In this document: positions 34,837-46,787 of the stretch, one piece after another | Numbering within the stretch: position 1 is the stretch's first letter | How the letters are laid out: each line of letters begins with the position of its first letter | Source of the DNA: Galeruca laticollis | Lineage: Eukaryota; Arthropoda; Insecta; Coleoptera; Chrysomelidae | Direction: 5' to 3' | Length of the DNA stretch: 64,000 nt | Assembly: GCA_963921935.1 (NCBI GenBank) | Contig: OY998177.1 | Location: 25,241,926-25,305,925, forward strand | The notes under the pieces: generated by a model | Seen by the model: only the letters and a program-made list of their open reading frames with translations | Databases searched by the model: none | Told to the model about the DNA's origin: nothing | Program-made: the position numbers and the translations under genes

Positions 34837-35268
34837 ATTTCAAATTCTTATACATAATTAAAGGTATATAAATAAAATTTGATGATTTTTAGAAATAATT
34901 TTATTTTAGGTAAATGATTTTAAAATTTTTTTCAATACTTTTAAATTATTAAGATGACATGATGACATCTATAATAATTTGAGGTTGAATTTTACATAAT
35001 AAAAGAAGAATATTTGAATAACTATTAACCTATATTACAAATATAACCAATTTTCTTCTTTTGTTTTTCAAAAACATTTTAGCATATAAAGAAAATGTTT
35101 ACATTCATGAATCTGTCAAAATGTCAAAATGATTTATGATTGAAAAAATTTTTTTTAAAAAATTCTTTAATAATTAGATTTACCAATTTATAACAATCTC
35201 AATTTAGTTATCCTTGATAATGGAAATAAAAGTTTCCAAAAGCTTGGAAGAAAAACAGTAACAAGAGT

Positions 35269-35338
<70 letters not shown>

Positions 35339-35734
35339 CATTATAACGGAATTTGTAAGCACGATAGAGGGCGTATTTTTGGACGGATCAAAACCAAACT
35401 CGCTACAAAAATAGTTTATGCCAAAATCTTGGACGAGTTCGTTAATGAGCCAAATCGGCCCAGTAAAAACAAAATGGCAGCCTGCCAAAGTTGAAAAAAA
35501 ATCGTATTTCCTTTGTTTCTCATTTGACGCAAAAAAGTTACTGAACTTTTTCATAGACCTTACCACGTTCTACAACTTTTGTATTCAACATTTTTCTCTA
35601 AATCATACATTAAAACATTTATTTAAGAATATTCACAAATTTACCAGAATTTTTTTTTTATTTTTTTGTTTTTGATTTGATGCATGAATGTTACTTTGCC
35701 TTTTTGTACATCTCAAAACATTCTATTACTTTTG
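34837..35734. other. AT-rich DNA with a TA array
   Basis: Probably the 3' untranslated part of PLE-C at first, then non-coding. The frames over 35204-35566 are created by the TA repeat. Confidence 0.45.
35271..35333. repeat. (TA)n microsatellite
   Basis: About 60 bp of TA repeats, the longest array in the window. Confidence 0.95.
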
Positions 35735-37544
35735 TATCTAATTTTTTATTTTGGGTTTTATGCAAACATGTTACTGAAATAAGCCTGTCCAATTGGTCCT
35801 GTGCCATTGGGATTTTTTGTTATACCGATTGTACTTTGACTGTCAATACCTAAAATAACATTTGAATATTGACAAATCAAACTTTCTAATAGTACCTTCA
35901 AAAACAATAATTCTTCAATACATTCAGCGGCTGATATGAATTCAGCTTCAGTCGAACTCAATGCTATGGGTTTTTTCCTGGAACACCAGCTTATTGGACC
36001 ACCAGCATAAAAAACATTATATCCTGTAGTACTCTTCCTCGTAGTTTTGTCTCCAGCAAAATCACTATCACTGTATGCCTCTAGTTTTGCTCTTTTGTAA
36101 ACTATACCATTGTTCTTTGTAGCTCCGAGATATCTTTAAATCCTTTCACGTTATTTATGTCTGATATTGTTGAATTTACCAAATATCTGCTACAAAACCC
36201 AAGTGCATATTATGCTATGTCTGGTCTGGTTTCATTGGATAAGTATAAAAGGCTCCCAACTGCCTCACGATGAGGGAATTTTATTTCTTGCATTGACTCT
36301 ACGGATTTTCCATCATAATCTGTGATTGGTGTAGATACAGCTTTTGCATTTGTCATTTCATGTCTAGAACACTTTCAACGAAGTTTTCGTGATCCATTTT
36401 TATGCAATTGTTACCTTTTGTTATTGTTATGCTCAAGAAAGATACAACTTTGTTAAATAATTTTATTTCAAACTGTTCCGTTAATTTTTTTAGTAATTCA
36501 TCTGTTTCTTCAGAGCTTTCACCCACTATTAATCCATCGTCTAGATAAATTGCTAAAAGTAGGGTTCCTTCTTGTGTTTCTAAAAATGCACTGATCAACA
36601 CTTAAAGGTTCCATATTATTTTCTTCCAAGAATTTCGTGAAATGATAGTTACATCTCATTGGTTCTTGTTTTAGCCCATATAGAGAGTTCTTCAATTTAC
36701 AAACTTTGTTATCTTGCCTCTCATAACCTTCAGGTAACTGCATCAAAAAGGTCTTCATTCATTGTACCATATAAGAAAGCTGTCTTAATGTCAAATTTCT
36801 TTATTTCATATTCTTTTTGCACTGAAATCGCTCGCATCAAAGGCAATGTACAACTAGACTAAATATCTCTTCGTAATCTATACTTTTCTGTTGTGGACAA
36901 TATCTTACGACCAATCTGGCTTTGTAAGTTCCATCGTCCTTTATTTTAAATACCCATTTGTTTGTCAAATTTTTTTTCCATATGCTTGATATTTGGCTAC
37001 ATACGCTCAGGTTTTGTTTTTGTTTAAGGATTTTATTTCTTCTTCTATAGCATGTTTCCATAAGTTATTATCTTGTCCTTCTATTGCTTCATTGTGAAAC
37101 ATAATCTTCAGAATGCTTTGGTTTATTTATTTTTATATGATTCTCTCCTTTTTTGTAACTGTTTTCTCTTGTCCCAAATTTAAATCTTCTTCGTCGCTAT
37201 TCTCAATTATGTATTCTATTTCGTTTTCCTGTGATTTTGTGTCATTTTCCGGTATATCATCATTGTTTTCTATTTCATTTACTTGCTGTATATTATTCTG
37301 TATCTTATTCTGTAACTTCTTGCTGTTACCTTTTCTGTGTATGATTTTCTAGTTCTTCACTGTTTTCTATCTTATTTTCTGATTCAATTCCATTTTTATC
37401 ACGCAATTTTATTTTTTATTAAAGTCTTATTTTCATGAAATTAACTGTCTCCACCCTTACTTCGTGGAATCTATTCATATCAGTGTTTTAAATTAAACTC
37501 ACGGTTTCTAGTTAATTCCACAATATAATAAAAGTTATTGAAAA

Positions 37545-37600
37545 TTCTAAAAAATTGACAATTGTTTCGATAAATCAATATCATCGTTAGAATGACAGAA
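37545..37600 (-). ncRNA. Hammerhead ribozyme candidate, PLE-B copy 2 left arm
   Basis: Same fold as in copy 3 (stem I TTCT/AGAA and ATT/AAT, stem II GATA/TATC, GAAACAATTGTC). The core reads CTAACGA instead of CTGACGA, so G5 is lost and cleavage is unlikely. Confidence 0.5.
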
Positions 37601-37901
37601 GCTACATTTTATTTGATGCCTACCTGATGTTTAGTAGTTATTTTTGGCTAGACCAAGAAGTGACCTAACTTGTGATAGACTTAATATATGTTTATAGAAA
37701 AAAGAAGAAGATGTGATATTACAAATATTGAAGCTTAGATATTATTAGCCCTATGATGATATCTAAGCTTCAATGTTTGTAATGTCACATCTTCTTTTTT
37801 TTTCGATAAACATATATTAAGTCAATCACAAGTTAGGTCACTTCTTGGTCTAGCCAAAAATAACTACTAAACATCAGGTAGGCATCAAATAAAAATGTAA
37901 C

Positions 37902-37957
37902 TTCTGTCATTCTGACGATGATATTGATTTATGGAAACAATTGTCAATTTTTTAGAA
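37902..37957 (+). ncRNA. Hammerhead ribozyme candidate, PLE-B copy 2 right arm
   Basis: Core CTGACGA and GAAA are intact, stem III is ACAA/TTGT, and the cleavage-site C follows. One change in stem II (TATC to TATG) breaks a base pair next to GAAA. Weakened but possibly functional. Confidence 0.55.
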
Positions 37958-38774
37958 TTTTCAATAACTTTTATTATATTGTGGAATTAACTAGAAACCG
38001 TGAGTTTCATTTAAAACACTCTTATTTTCAATTTTAGGTTTTTCGAAGATTACATCTTTATTGTTATGTCTTGGTTACTTTCATTCCATAAGCGGTATCC
38101 ATTTGGTGCATATCCCATAAATAAGTGTTTTTCAGATCGGCTGCCCAATTTTTTTAAGTACCCAAGATTTTTAAAGTATACTTTTGAACCAAAAACTTGT
38201 AGTCTTTTCAAATTTGGCTTTTTGCCTAACCACAGTTCATACGGTATCATGTTTGTATCTAGAGAATCTGTAATTATTCTGTTAGAAATGTATGTACCGA
38301 CTATTGCTGCTTCTCCCCAAATCTTTTGGTTTGTATTTGTTTCTAATAGTGAAACTCTCACTTTTTCTATCAGTGTCCTGTTGAGCCGTGCTGCTCTACC
38401 ATTTAGCTGAAGTGTGTGCGGTATTGTATAATTCAGAATGATCACATTTTCATTACAATAGTTTTTCAAGTCATCACTTACATATTCGCCACCATTGCCA
38501 CATCTTATTTTCTTAGCGTTTAAATTTTGTTCTCTCTCCATCTCTGCTATATATTGTTTTAGGAAATATGTTTCACTTTTATGTTCCAGAAGATATATTA
38601 CGTAGTAGTTTCTGTAATCATCTAATACTGTTAGAATATATTTTTTATTGTCCCATGTCGGTGGGTCGATTGGGCCACATAAATCGCTGTGTATAATTTC
38701 TAATGGTACTTCGGCTCTGGTCCTCTCGGTGTTGAATGGAAGTCTTGTCTCTTTTCATCTCATACATATACCAT

Positions 38775-39440
38775 ACATATATCCTTTTCTGAACGAGCTT
38801 TTGACATAGGGCAACTGGAATGAAAAGCTTCTATTATTGCCTCACTGATCTGTTCGACTCATTGTCCCAGGCCATAGTGCGGGTGATTGACCCGATTTAC
38901 TTCGACGTGTTCTAAATTGTCCTTCAGATTGGTCTTGTAGAGAGACCAATCAGCATTTCTAGGATTTCAGATTGTAGAAATCGAGGTAGTATCTCCCTCT
39001 ATTCTAAATTCGATGATCCTATGGTCGGAAAGTGATGGCTCGCTGATCACCCTCCAATCTTTCACATTTTTCTTAGCAGTTACATTAACAATTGTTACAT
39101 CCAGGACCTCTTCTCTTGCTTTCGTGACAAAAGAGGGAGTTGTCCCCACGTTTAAGGTCTCAAGGTTATTTGATAAGAGATATTCCAATAAGCACTCACC
39201 TCAGGCGTTGTTGTCAGTGCTTTCCCACACGGTATTGTGTGCGTTCGCATCACAACCAAATATGATTGGCAGCTGTCTGCTATTGCAATGTCTCACTAGC
39301 TCTTTTACTTCTTCTGGCGGTGTCATCGGCCCATATCCAGCGAAGTAGGCAGGGACAATGTCGATGTCTCGGTCGATACACCCTATATTGAGGTGAACCA
39401 TGATTGGAACAAGGTCCCGTGACACGTATTCTAAAACACA
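38775..39440 (-). pseudogene. R1/jockey-like LINE endonuclease fragment
   Basis: Minus strand from about 39440: YVSRDLVPIMVHLNI, PPEEVKELVRHC, PIIFGCDANAHNTVWESTD (the DxNAH block of the AP endonuclease), a TGA at 39198, EYLLSNNLETLNVGTTPSFV, EVLDVTIV, WRVISEPSLSDHRIIEFRI (the SDH active-site block), then NADWSLYK and QISEAIIEAFHSSCP. The GCDANAH and LSDHR motifs and wording of the NNLE-LNVG region fit the R1/jockey group rather than LINE-1 or LINE-2. The N-terminal endonuclease motifs and the RT are missing. The fragment abuts the copia integrase at about 38765. Confidence 0.8.
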
Positions 39441-39549
39441 TATATATTTTATGTTACATCTTATGATTACACAGGTACGCGGAGATACTTGCCTTCTTTA
39501 TTGATCCATGGATTCTGGATCAGTACAATATTCAGTTATATTTTAGCGA

Positions 39550-40310
39550 ACAACCTTGCAATCACGGCTGAAGCTCCCTTCGCGCGATGCAGGTTAATCT
39601 GAACTATATTCGTGAACGCGAAGGTGAATTATTATGGATGAGAGAGGCCAAGTTACTCAGCCTCTATATCTCTCCCTGACCTTCCTCGACAAAGGTCAAG
39701 CTTTTCCTAGACCCTTTTTTCGAGAGGTTCCGGATGTGGGGGGTATGTCCATGTCCTTTGAATCCTTCGCGGAGTTCTCTTTTTCCCCAGCCCCGAGACA
39801 GGGATCCGTCCAAATCGAAAGTTTAGCGAGCAACCTCCTGCCTTCAGAGCCTCCCTAGGCTGGTGATCGATCCCCGTGAGAATAGTTCCCTGTCCCTCTT
39901 TTTTAGAGTGCAGGATCTCTCCAGCCCCAGTAGTGAGGTTGAAGTTCTGAACCTCGACAAGTTGTATGGTCTTCTCCAATTTCATGTCGTGGCTTCTTGG
40001 GAAGAACACCGTTATAGTGAACGGCTATGGGATGTCGTCTCCACTTCGAGCCACCAATTTGGGTCCTTTCCAAGAGTTTATTTTCGGCGCTGACCTCATG
40101 AGCCAGTCTGCCGATTCTTGTGACCCACATTCCACCAGTATCATTCCACAACGGAAATGGAAACCTGGACCCCCTTATGTTATAACAATTACCATTTACA
40201 ATACAGATATTCCTAATTCTCACTTTAAAAAAGCGGTGATACGTCAACCTTGATCCCGGATAGAACTCAGGCCTATGCTGGGCCACCGGGACCTATCCCG
40301 GTGCGCATTG
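39550..40310 (-). other. GC-richer block, probable 5' part of the same LINE
   Basis: This 760 bp block is clearly richer in G+C than its surroundings and has overlapping long frames on both strands, none with a recognisable domain. It lies just upstream, in sense, of the R1/jockey-like endonuclease fragment, and a 5' untranslated region or degraded gag of that LINE is the simplest reading. Near its outer end the hairpin ACCGGGA-CCTA-TCCCGGT (40284-40301) is a perfect 7 bp stem. Confidence 0.4.
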
Positions 40311-40339
40311 AGCAGTTAACTCGACATTAATTACTCGTA

Positions 40340-41740
40340 TATCTTCAGCTACATTGGACATGAACATGAAATGTGCAAAGCTCATTTTAAATCTGTCCAC
40401 GCTTTTATGTTAGCCAAACGCAAGAAAAGTACTAGTGACCTTTTTTGTAATTAACTAGGGAAGAGGTAACAAGGAGTATTAGAGAGGAGACATGTAGTGA
40501 CAATTGCAATAGATGTCTGGAAGCTTATAGGGAAAGAAGGATTGGCTTTTAGTGCATCAAAGGAGGCTGCCTACACTCTTAAAAATGACACAATCAACCA
40601 TCAACTTCTTATACATTATTATATTAATGTCCAAATATGATCCAAGGTTAGGGAACGCCTGAAAAAGGCTATTTAAGAAAGTGATATACGCATGTCTAAA
40701 AGGTCCGGAAAGAAACGACGTGAAACATGTAGGAAAAAGGAAAAACAAAAAGTTGGGCAGAGGAAATTCCATGATATTTCTAAGTAACAATATAGTTGCT
40801 AAAATAATAATCTGCACGACAAGAGAAATAAAATCTATCGTGGCCAATGAAATAAAATCAGACGGCAAATACTCAGTTTTCATCGACATGACAATAGACA
40901 ACGATCAATGTGCAATAGTAGCAGGTACGTTATAGGACATGAAGTGTGGGAGAGACTACTGGCAATAAAAAGTGTGGTTTCTACTGCAGGAGAGGCATTA
41001 TTTGACACACTCTCTCTAGAACATTGACAGACCTTGAAATACCTTTGAGTGATTGCGTCGCAAATACGTTTGATGGTGCATCTATAACGAGCGTACAGTA
41101 TATTGGTTTGACTGATGCACTCATGACCAATAATATGTTAAATCACATTCACACATGATGCTATGCACACGTTTTAAATCTTGTAATATCTGAAACAGCT
41201 CGCTTTATCAATCTCATTTTCAGCATAATGCAAGAGACTCAGATCTTCTAAAGGATTCAATTAATAGACTGAACAAGTTCTGGGAGCAAATTCCTGATTA
41301 CATGTAGAAAGCCATTGGAACTACTAGATGGCGAAGCTGCAACGACGCAGCAAAGAAAATATTTGGCAGCATAGATGAGTGGATCTCTTTTGAAGAAAGT
41401 CTTCGAACACAGCTAAACCTAAACACATTTATCTGGAGTTGGTATTGTGGTATTCGCTCTGTTCAAAATTTCACATTCAGCTGATTTCAACGCCAAAGTG
41501 AGACAAGAAGCAACTGCTTCATTTAACAAATATCTGGATTTCGAAACAATAGTTGTTGGCATAGTATTCCTACAAGTGCTTAAAATATAGATTACGCCCA
41601 AGCGTAGAGGAATATTGAGTCTTCTAGTAGACTAAAACGCCTACGAGACAAGTTTCATGAAACTTTGAAAGCGGCACAACGCTTTGTTTTGAAAATGACG
41701 CAGAAACTTTAAGAAAGAGCTAAGACCGAAGAAACTCTTA
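40340..41740 (+). pseudogene. hAT-like (DUF4371/ZMYM1-type) transposase-derived pseudogene
   Basis: Plus strand in several frames. It contains CAKLILNLS, a disrupted stretch, GRGNSMIFLSNNIVAKIII, IKSIVANEIKSDGKYSVFID then DNDQCAIV (the DUF4371 block around the first catalytic Asp of hAT transposases), LLAIKSVVSTAGEALFDTL, DCVANTFDGAS (second Asp block), CYAHVLNLVISETA, a degenerate GTTRWRS block, and DFNAKVRQEATASFNKYLDF. The order matches zinc-finger MYM-type/hAT proteins common in insects. Frameshifts and stops are many. The coding tail stops where LINE-2 has inserted (41740). Confidence 0.75.
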
Positions 41741-41751
41741 ATGACATCATT
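41733..41751 (+). repeat. Target-site duplication of LINE-2, left copy
   Basis: AACTCTTAATGACATCATT immediately before the poly(T). It matches 17 of 19 bases with 47110-47128; the inner 12 bases are identical. Confidence 0.85.
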
Positions 41752-41825
41752 TTTTTTTTTTTTATTGAAACATGTCGCATCCACCAAAAGGTTATTAGCG
41801 ACAATACAATAATATAATAACATTA

Positions 41826-44800
41826 GATCTTATACAATAAGTTTATAGATTCTAAATAGTCTATGATTCGCCTATGATATTGACAGTCTTTTCCGAGGAG
41901 AACTTCCAAACTGTTCGGAAAATTATTTGTTGCTCGTTCGACTGTGTGTTTTGGACATGCAATAAGGACATGTTTTATGCTATCTACGACATTACACGTT
42001 GTACACATCGGGGGTTCACTATTTGTGAATAAATAGGAATGAGTATATCTTGAGTGACCTAGTCGAAGCCGCGTTAATACAACTTGTATTTTCCTATTTT
42101 TAGTAGTAGGTTGCCATGGAGATATATTACTCTTTACTTCCCTTAGTTTTGAACTGGAATTCGACTACTCGCGATCCCACGCACTATACACTTTCATTTT
42201 AAAGAATGTTTTTAAATCACTAGCAACGCTTCGACACTCACTTTCCGAATTAATAATAAAGATCGCATCACGCGCACTAGCGTCTGATTTGTCGTTGCCT
42301 TCGATTCCAATATGGTATCCATATAAACTTAACGCTTCTAGAATTCAACTCGGCTTCCAGTAATTCAGCCTTTATTAGTTTTCCAATAGGGTTTTGTTGG
42401 TATATTTGCTGCAAACTTTTTAAAGCACTGAGGGAGTCGCTAAGAATGAGGCTGTTTGAAAATGTCAGCGAGTTTGCGAGTTGGAGAGCTTTGTATAAAG
42501 CAAAAAGTTCAGCAGAGAAAATACTGAGGCTGGGAGGAAGTCTGTATTGGGAAATATTCCCCGAATTTACAATGGCAGCCCCTACCCCTGTTTCACATTT
42601 TGATGCATCAGTGTATATTTTATTTCAATCACTGTATTGTTGTTCCAAAATTAAATTAAATTTATCCCTTAATGTTGCTGAGTTTACTTCGTTTTTGTTA
42701 AATATACTTAGTGTTGTATTAACCCTAGGGGTTTTGATGGTCCAGGGTGGAGGATGATCCAAGTCCACAGGAAATACAGGAGGAAATTGAATGTCCAAAT
42801 TATTTAGGAATATTCTTATACTTTCGTAGTAAGGTTTAGCTGTTTGGGGCTTATTGCTGAAGTGATGTAGATATTTATTGGTGAATGTGTTATTATAAAG
42901 GGGCTTGTTTTTATTCGATGCAATTGAGGTAGCATGTGATAGTGTTAGATACATTCTTCGATAATGTAGAGGAAGTTCACCCGTTTCACTATGAATACTA
43001 TCAACAGGAGTTGTTCTAAAAGCTCCAAGAGCAATTCTGAGCCCATGATTGTGAACAGTATCAAGTAATTTTAATGTTGTTTTAGATGCAGAGGCGTAAG
43101 CAATTGATCCATAGTCTATTTTAGATCTTATTAAACTTTTGTAGATATTTAGCAGCATATTATAATCAGATCCCCAGTGTTTGTTACTTAATGTCTTCAT
43201 TATGTTTAGCCTTTTATGACATGATAATATGGTTTGCTTTATATGTTCTTTCCAAGAAAGTTTTTGGTCCAACCACATTCCGAGAAATTTAACAGATGGC
43301 TTGAATGAAATAACTTCATCGTATAGAATGAGTTTTGGATAATATTCTGGAATCCTTTTAGAAAATAGTACTCCGTTTGTTTTTGAAACTGAGAATTTGA
43401 AGCCGGTGTGCTGAGACCATTGTTCTAATTGTGTGAGAAAGGATTGAAATATATTTGTCATCAAAGTGGTATTTTTGCCATTACAATAAACTACCAGGTC
43501 ATCTGCGTATAAGCGAGCCTTGAGAGGTTTTGGCATATCTTTGATAATCTTATTTATAGCTATTAGAAACAGTGTTGGGCTAAGTACGGAGCCTTGAGGA
43601 GTTCCGTTTTCTTCAATTTGACTTTCGGAATAAGAATTATGGACTCTTACTTGAAATGATCTGTCTTTAAGAAAATTACTAATAAATCTGAGGCACTTAC
43701 CACGAATATTCCATGAGTGGAGTTCTTTTATTATATTAAATCTCCAACATGTGTTAAATGCTCTTTTCAAATCAAAAAATATTGATATACATGATTGTTT
43801 AATCGACAGTGCTTAATGGATATCACTTTCCAGTTCGAGAATATTATCGATGCCGGATCGATTTTGTCTAAAACCATTTTGTTCAGATATTAGACATTTT
43901 GATGTTTCCAAGGTCCACATTAATCTGTAATTAGCCATTTCCTCCATTAACTTGCACATTGAACAGGTTAAACTTATAGGTCGATACGAGTCAGGTTCCA
44001 GACTTGACTTTAGGTTTTTCAGGAAAGGTAGAACGTATGCCGTTGACCAAATTGAAGGAAATTTGTTATGTTCCCAGACACAGTTGAATAGTTGGAGAAG
44101 GAGGGTTTTCGCAGATTCAGGAAGGTGTTTTAAAAATGTGACTGGGATATCATCTGGTCCAGGACTAGCATCTTTCATTCCATAAAGTGCATTTTCAAGT
44201 TCCTCCATAGAGAAGGGTAAGTTTAGTGGAGAGTTTTCGTCTTCGTCTTGAAGTAGCTCTGAATTTTCCACCACTAATCTGTTTTCAAGGAAGGTATTAT
44301 CATAATTACGGTTTGAAGACAAACTTTTGAAGTGATTGGCTGAAGCGTCGGCCATTAGCTGTGGAGAGGTTGTGACTGCATCGTTAATCTTTATTCGAGA
44401 TAATACTGGTGTGTACTTTAGTCCTGAAACTTTTCTTATTCTTTTCCATACTTCACTGATGGGAGTGGCGCTGTTTATTTCGGAAACATATTTTGACCAT
44501 GATGTTTTCTTAGCTGTTTGGATGATAAGCTGTGCCTTCGCTTTGAGCCTTTTGAAATCTAATTTATTTTCGATTGTCTTGTGCCTCTTGTACTTATTGA
44601 GTGCTGTTTTGGCGGCACGAATAGACGTATGGCATTCCGTATTCCACCATGGTACAGGTGTTCGTTTTTTGTTTGTCCTCATAGTTTTACCTATGAAGAG
44701 TTCTGCGCTTTTTAGAATAATGCTGTTGAAATTATTTAAGGATTCATCAATGTCATCGGTCATCGTATATTCCAGCATTTCGTGGTTGATGTGGGATTCA

Positions 44801-45520
44801 AATTCTGTCCAGTTTGCAGATCCTATTTTCCATTTCGGAACAAAACTTTCGTGAGTCAGGGCTGCTGAGTTCTTGATAAGAATAGGATGGTGATCACTGC
44901 CGTATGTGTACTGAAGGGCTTCCCAAAAAAGGCGAGGAGTAAGTTGGGGGTCACCAAACTTAAATCAATTACTGATGAGTTCCCAGTGTTGACGTTAAAT
45001 CTTGTTGGAGAGCCATCGTTAAAAAAGTTAAGCTGAAGGTCCGATATGATTTTTTCTACAATATTCCCTCTAGCATCAGTATGAAACGAGCCCCATATGA
45101 TGTTGTGACTATCAAAATCTCCTACTATAATGCGAGGAGCCGGTATCTGGCTAAACAAATCTTTTAGTTCGTTGTACGTTGTAGGAGTGCTTGACGGTAG
45201 ATAAAGATTACAAATAAAATAAACATTGTCTGATTTAATTTTAACAACTATGGCTTCCAAGTTAGTTGTTACGGGAAATAAACTTGCTTCTAATGTGTCC
45301 TTAACTAATGTTGCTACGCCACCACTCGATATATTGTTGGTTGCGACTCTATATTTTCGAAAGCATTTGAATGATACAGAGTTGTATATTTTTTGAGGGT
45401 TTAAGTTGGTTTCTTGCAGACATACTATGTCCGTAGTTTGTTCAGCAATAATGAGTTGAAGCATAGCAAGGCGTTGGAAAAATCCATCAATATTCCATTG
45501 TAGTATTGATGTGAATTTAA
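41826..45520 (-). pseudogene. LINE-2 ORF2: endonuclease, reverse transcriptase, RNase H (broken)
   Basis: Starts around ILQWNIDGFFQRLAM. Endonuclease: DIVCLQETN, IVVGDFDSHNIIWGS (Asn changed to Asp in the usual DFN), SSVIDLSLV; a frameshift near 44860 precedes the DH block. RT: PVPWWNTECH, ISEQNGFRQNRSGIDN, TAA at 43813, FFDLKRAFNTCWRF, GTPQGSVLSPTLF and catalytic LYADDLVVYC, open to 42625. RNase H after a stop: IYTDASK, SAELFALYKAL, LILSDSLSA, then frameshifts in the last catalytic block near 42310. The terminal finger CTTCNVVDSIKHVLIAC (to 41826) is in a separate frame. Same architecture as LINE-1 ORF2, with five or more lesions. Confidence 0.9.
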
Positions 45521-45538
45521 GGAAATAATTTGTATATG

Positions 45539-46787
45539 TTAGTTCTGGCTTAACTGAGGGGCGTCGCTTTCGTCATCTGAGAAATTACCACCGAGCTGAG
45601 CGAAAATTTTCTTTTTAAGTAAAGTTAGTTTGCGCTTCGTTGATTTGTCTTTTACGTGAGGATATATTAGACGTAGCATACTAGTCAGTGCTAAAATATC
45701 TGTAGTGTACTCTTTTATAATACTAATGGGATCTGAAGATCCGCTTAGACTGCTTAGCAAAAGAGTTAGTTGATCGAAATTGAGCACAAATGGAGGAGAC
45801 TGGTTTTCGATAAATGTTTTGGCTGGTTCAAGTGATTGTATCATGTTTAAGTTGTTATCTTCATTTTTTGAGTTGGAGTTGAACTTTGGCTTCTTTGCTT
45901 TTAACTTATTTTTTGGTACAGGGAATTCTTTGCACTGTGTGATGGGTGGACTCACTTCAGGTGAAACGATTTCGTCAAAATTTCGTTTTGATTGGCTTAT
46001 ATCGACGATTGATGAGAAGTTTCCATAGTTGTAAGTATTTGTGGATTATCAGAGACAGCTTCTGTATTTGTTGGTTGCGTTATTGTATTTGTTTGAGACG
46101 GTGCTGAAGGAATTTCATTTGGAAGTAGTGTAGGTTGTATTATAGGTTCAGAACATTGAGATGCTATGTGGCCTTGTTTTTTGCAATTGTAGCAGACTAT
46201 ATTGTCTTGAGAAATGAATATTCTGTATGAAGTGTTGTCGAAATCAAGTATAAATGAATCTGGAAGCTGTAAGTTGTGTGGGCTGACGAATACTTGTCTT
46301 CTGAAACTCAATATGTGAGTATATTCCGGTAGAGATGCACCGATTCTCAGAAATGTCATGGGTGAAACAGGGGCTAAACCAATTTTTGGTAATTCATTAA
46401 TCAGTATATCATGAGGTATAGATGGGCACACATTTGAGAGAACGATTCTTTCTGCTGGTGATACTAGTTTTCTAGCACTGACTACCATTCCATTAACTTC
46501 TATTTGTCCATAGTTATTCATGAAAGTTTCTACTAGTTGTTTATTGGACAGATACATGCATATCCGGTTGCTCCATAACCGGGATGAAAAGATTATGTTT
46601 TTTGGCTGGATTATACTACCCAGAGGAATTAGGTAATCTTGAAGACGAGTGTTTTCTAATGCACTGAAGACGATTGCTTGTTATTTTGAAGGGAAGATGG
46701 GGCTTGAAGCTGCTGATGAATAGGTTCGGGAAATATCTGATTTAGACTGAGAATGTGGAAGAGTTGAAACATTTTGGTTGGGGTTCA
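45539..46787 (-). pseudogene. LINE-2 ORF1 (gag-like)
   Basis: Begins MNPNQNVSTLPHSQSKSDIS. An in-frame TAA near 46680 precedes QAIVFSALENTRLQDYL. The core is NRICMYLSNKQLVETFMN, RIVLSNVCPSIPHDIL, FLRIGASLPE and ILSFRRQVFVSPHNL, with zinc knuckle CYNCKKQGHIASQC. A frameshift near 46000 moves to the Lys/Ser-rich C-terminal part that ends at 45539. Clearly related to LINE-1 ORF1 (shared SNVCPSIP and SFRRQ-F-SP). Confidence 0.85.

Larger units (their letters stand above)
37435..38019. mobile_element. PLE-B copy 2: fold-back Penelope-derived element with 10 bp TSD
   Basis: Two inverted arms of about 265 bp (37482-37748 and 37752-38019) with almost no spacer, plus a 47 bp tail on the left that matches the right tail of copy 3. 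Flanked by TCTTATTTTC on both sides (37425-37434 and 38020-38029), an exact 10 bp target duplication inside the copia element. It carries no coding sequence, only the 3'/pseudo-LTR part of PLE-B in both orientations, so it must have been mobilised by a full PLE. Each arm has a hammerhead-like segment. Confidence 0.85.
35735..38765 (-). pseudogene. Ty1/copia pol: integrase, RT, RNase H, split by PLE-B copy 2
   Basis: Minus strand. Integrase (38765-38050): LPFNTERTRAEVP, IIHSDLCGPIDPPTWDN (first Asp kept), LDDYRNYY, then KIRCGNGGEY (second Asp changed to Gly) and LNGRAARLNRTLIEKVR (Glu changed to Ala). RT: TNKWVFKIKDDGTYKARLVV, SIDYEEIFS, MQLPEGYE, CKLKNSLYGLKQ and IYLDDGLIVGES. RNase H: EAVGSLLYLSNETRPDIA and SSTEAEFISAAECIEEL, ILGIDSQSTI. 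Gag and LTRs are not seen. Frameshifts and stops are frequent. A 585 bp PLE-B fold-back (37435-38019) sits between integrase and RT and is not part of this gene. Confidence 0.87.

Noticed and set aside
34860..34960. Possible hammerhead in the PLE-C 3' region (TTGATGATTTTTAGAAATAA)
   Set aside because: Core-like pieces exist but stem II and stem III do not pair; probably chance in AT-rich DNA.
35267..35566. Frames with repeated Tyr-Ile
   Set aside because: Direct translation of the (TA)n microsatellite.
39707..40286. Overlapping frames of 95-127 codons on both strands
   Set aside because: Long frames on both strands reflect the higher G+C of this block; no recognisable protein. Kept only as a probable LINE 5' region.
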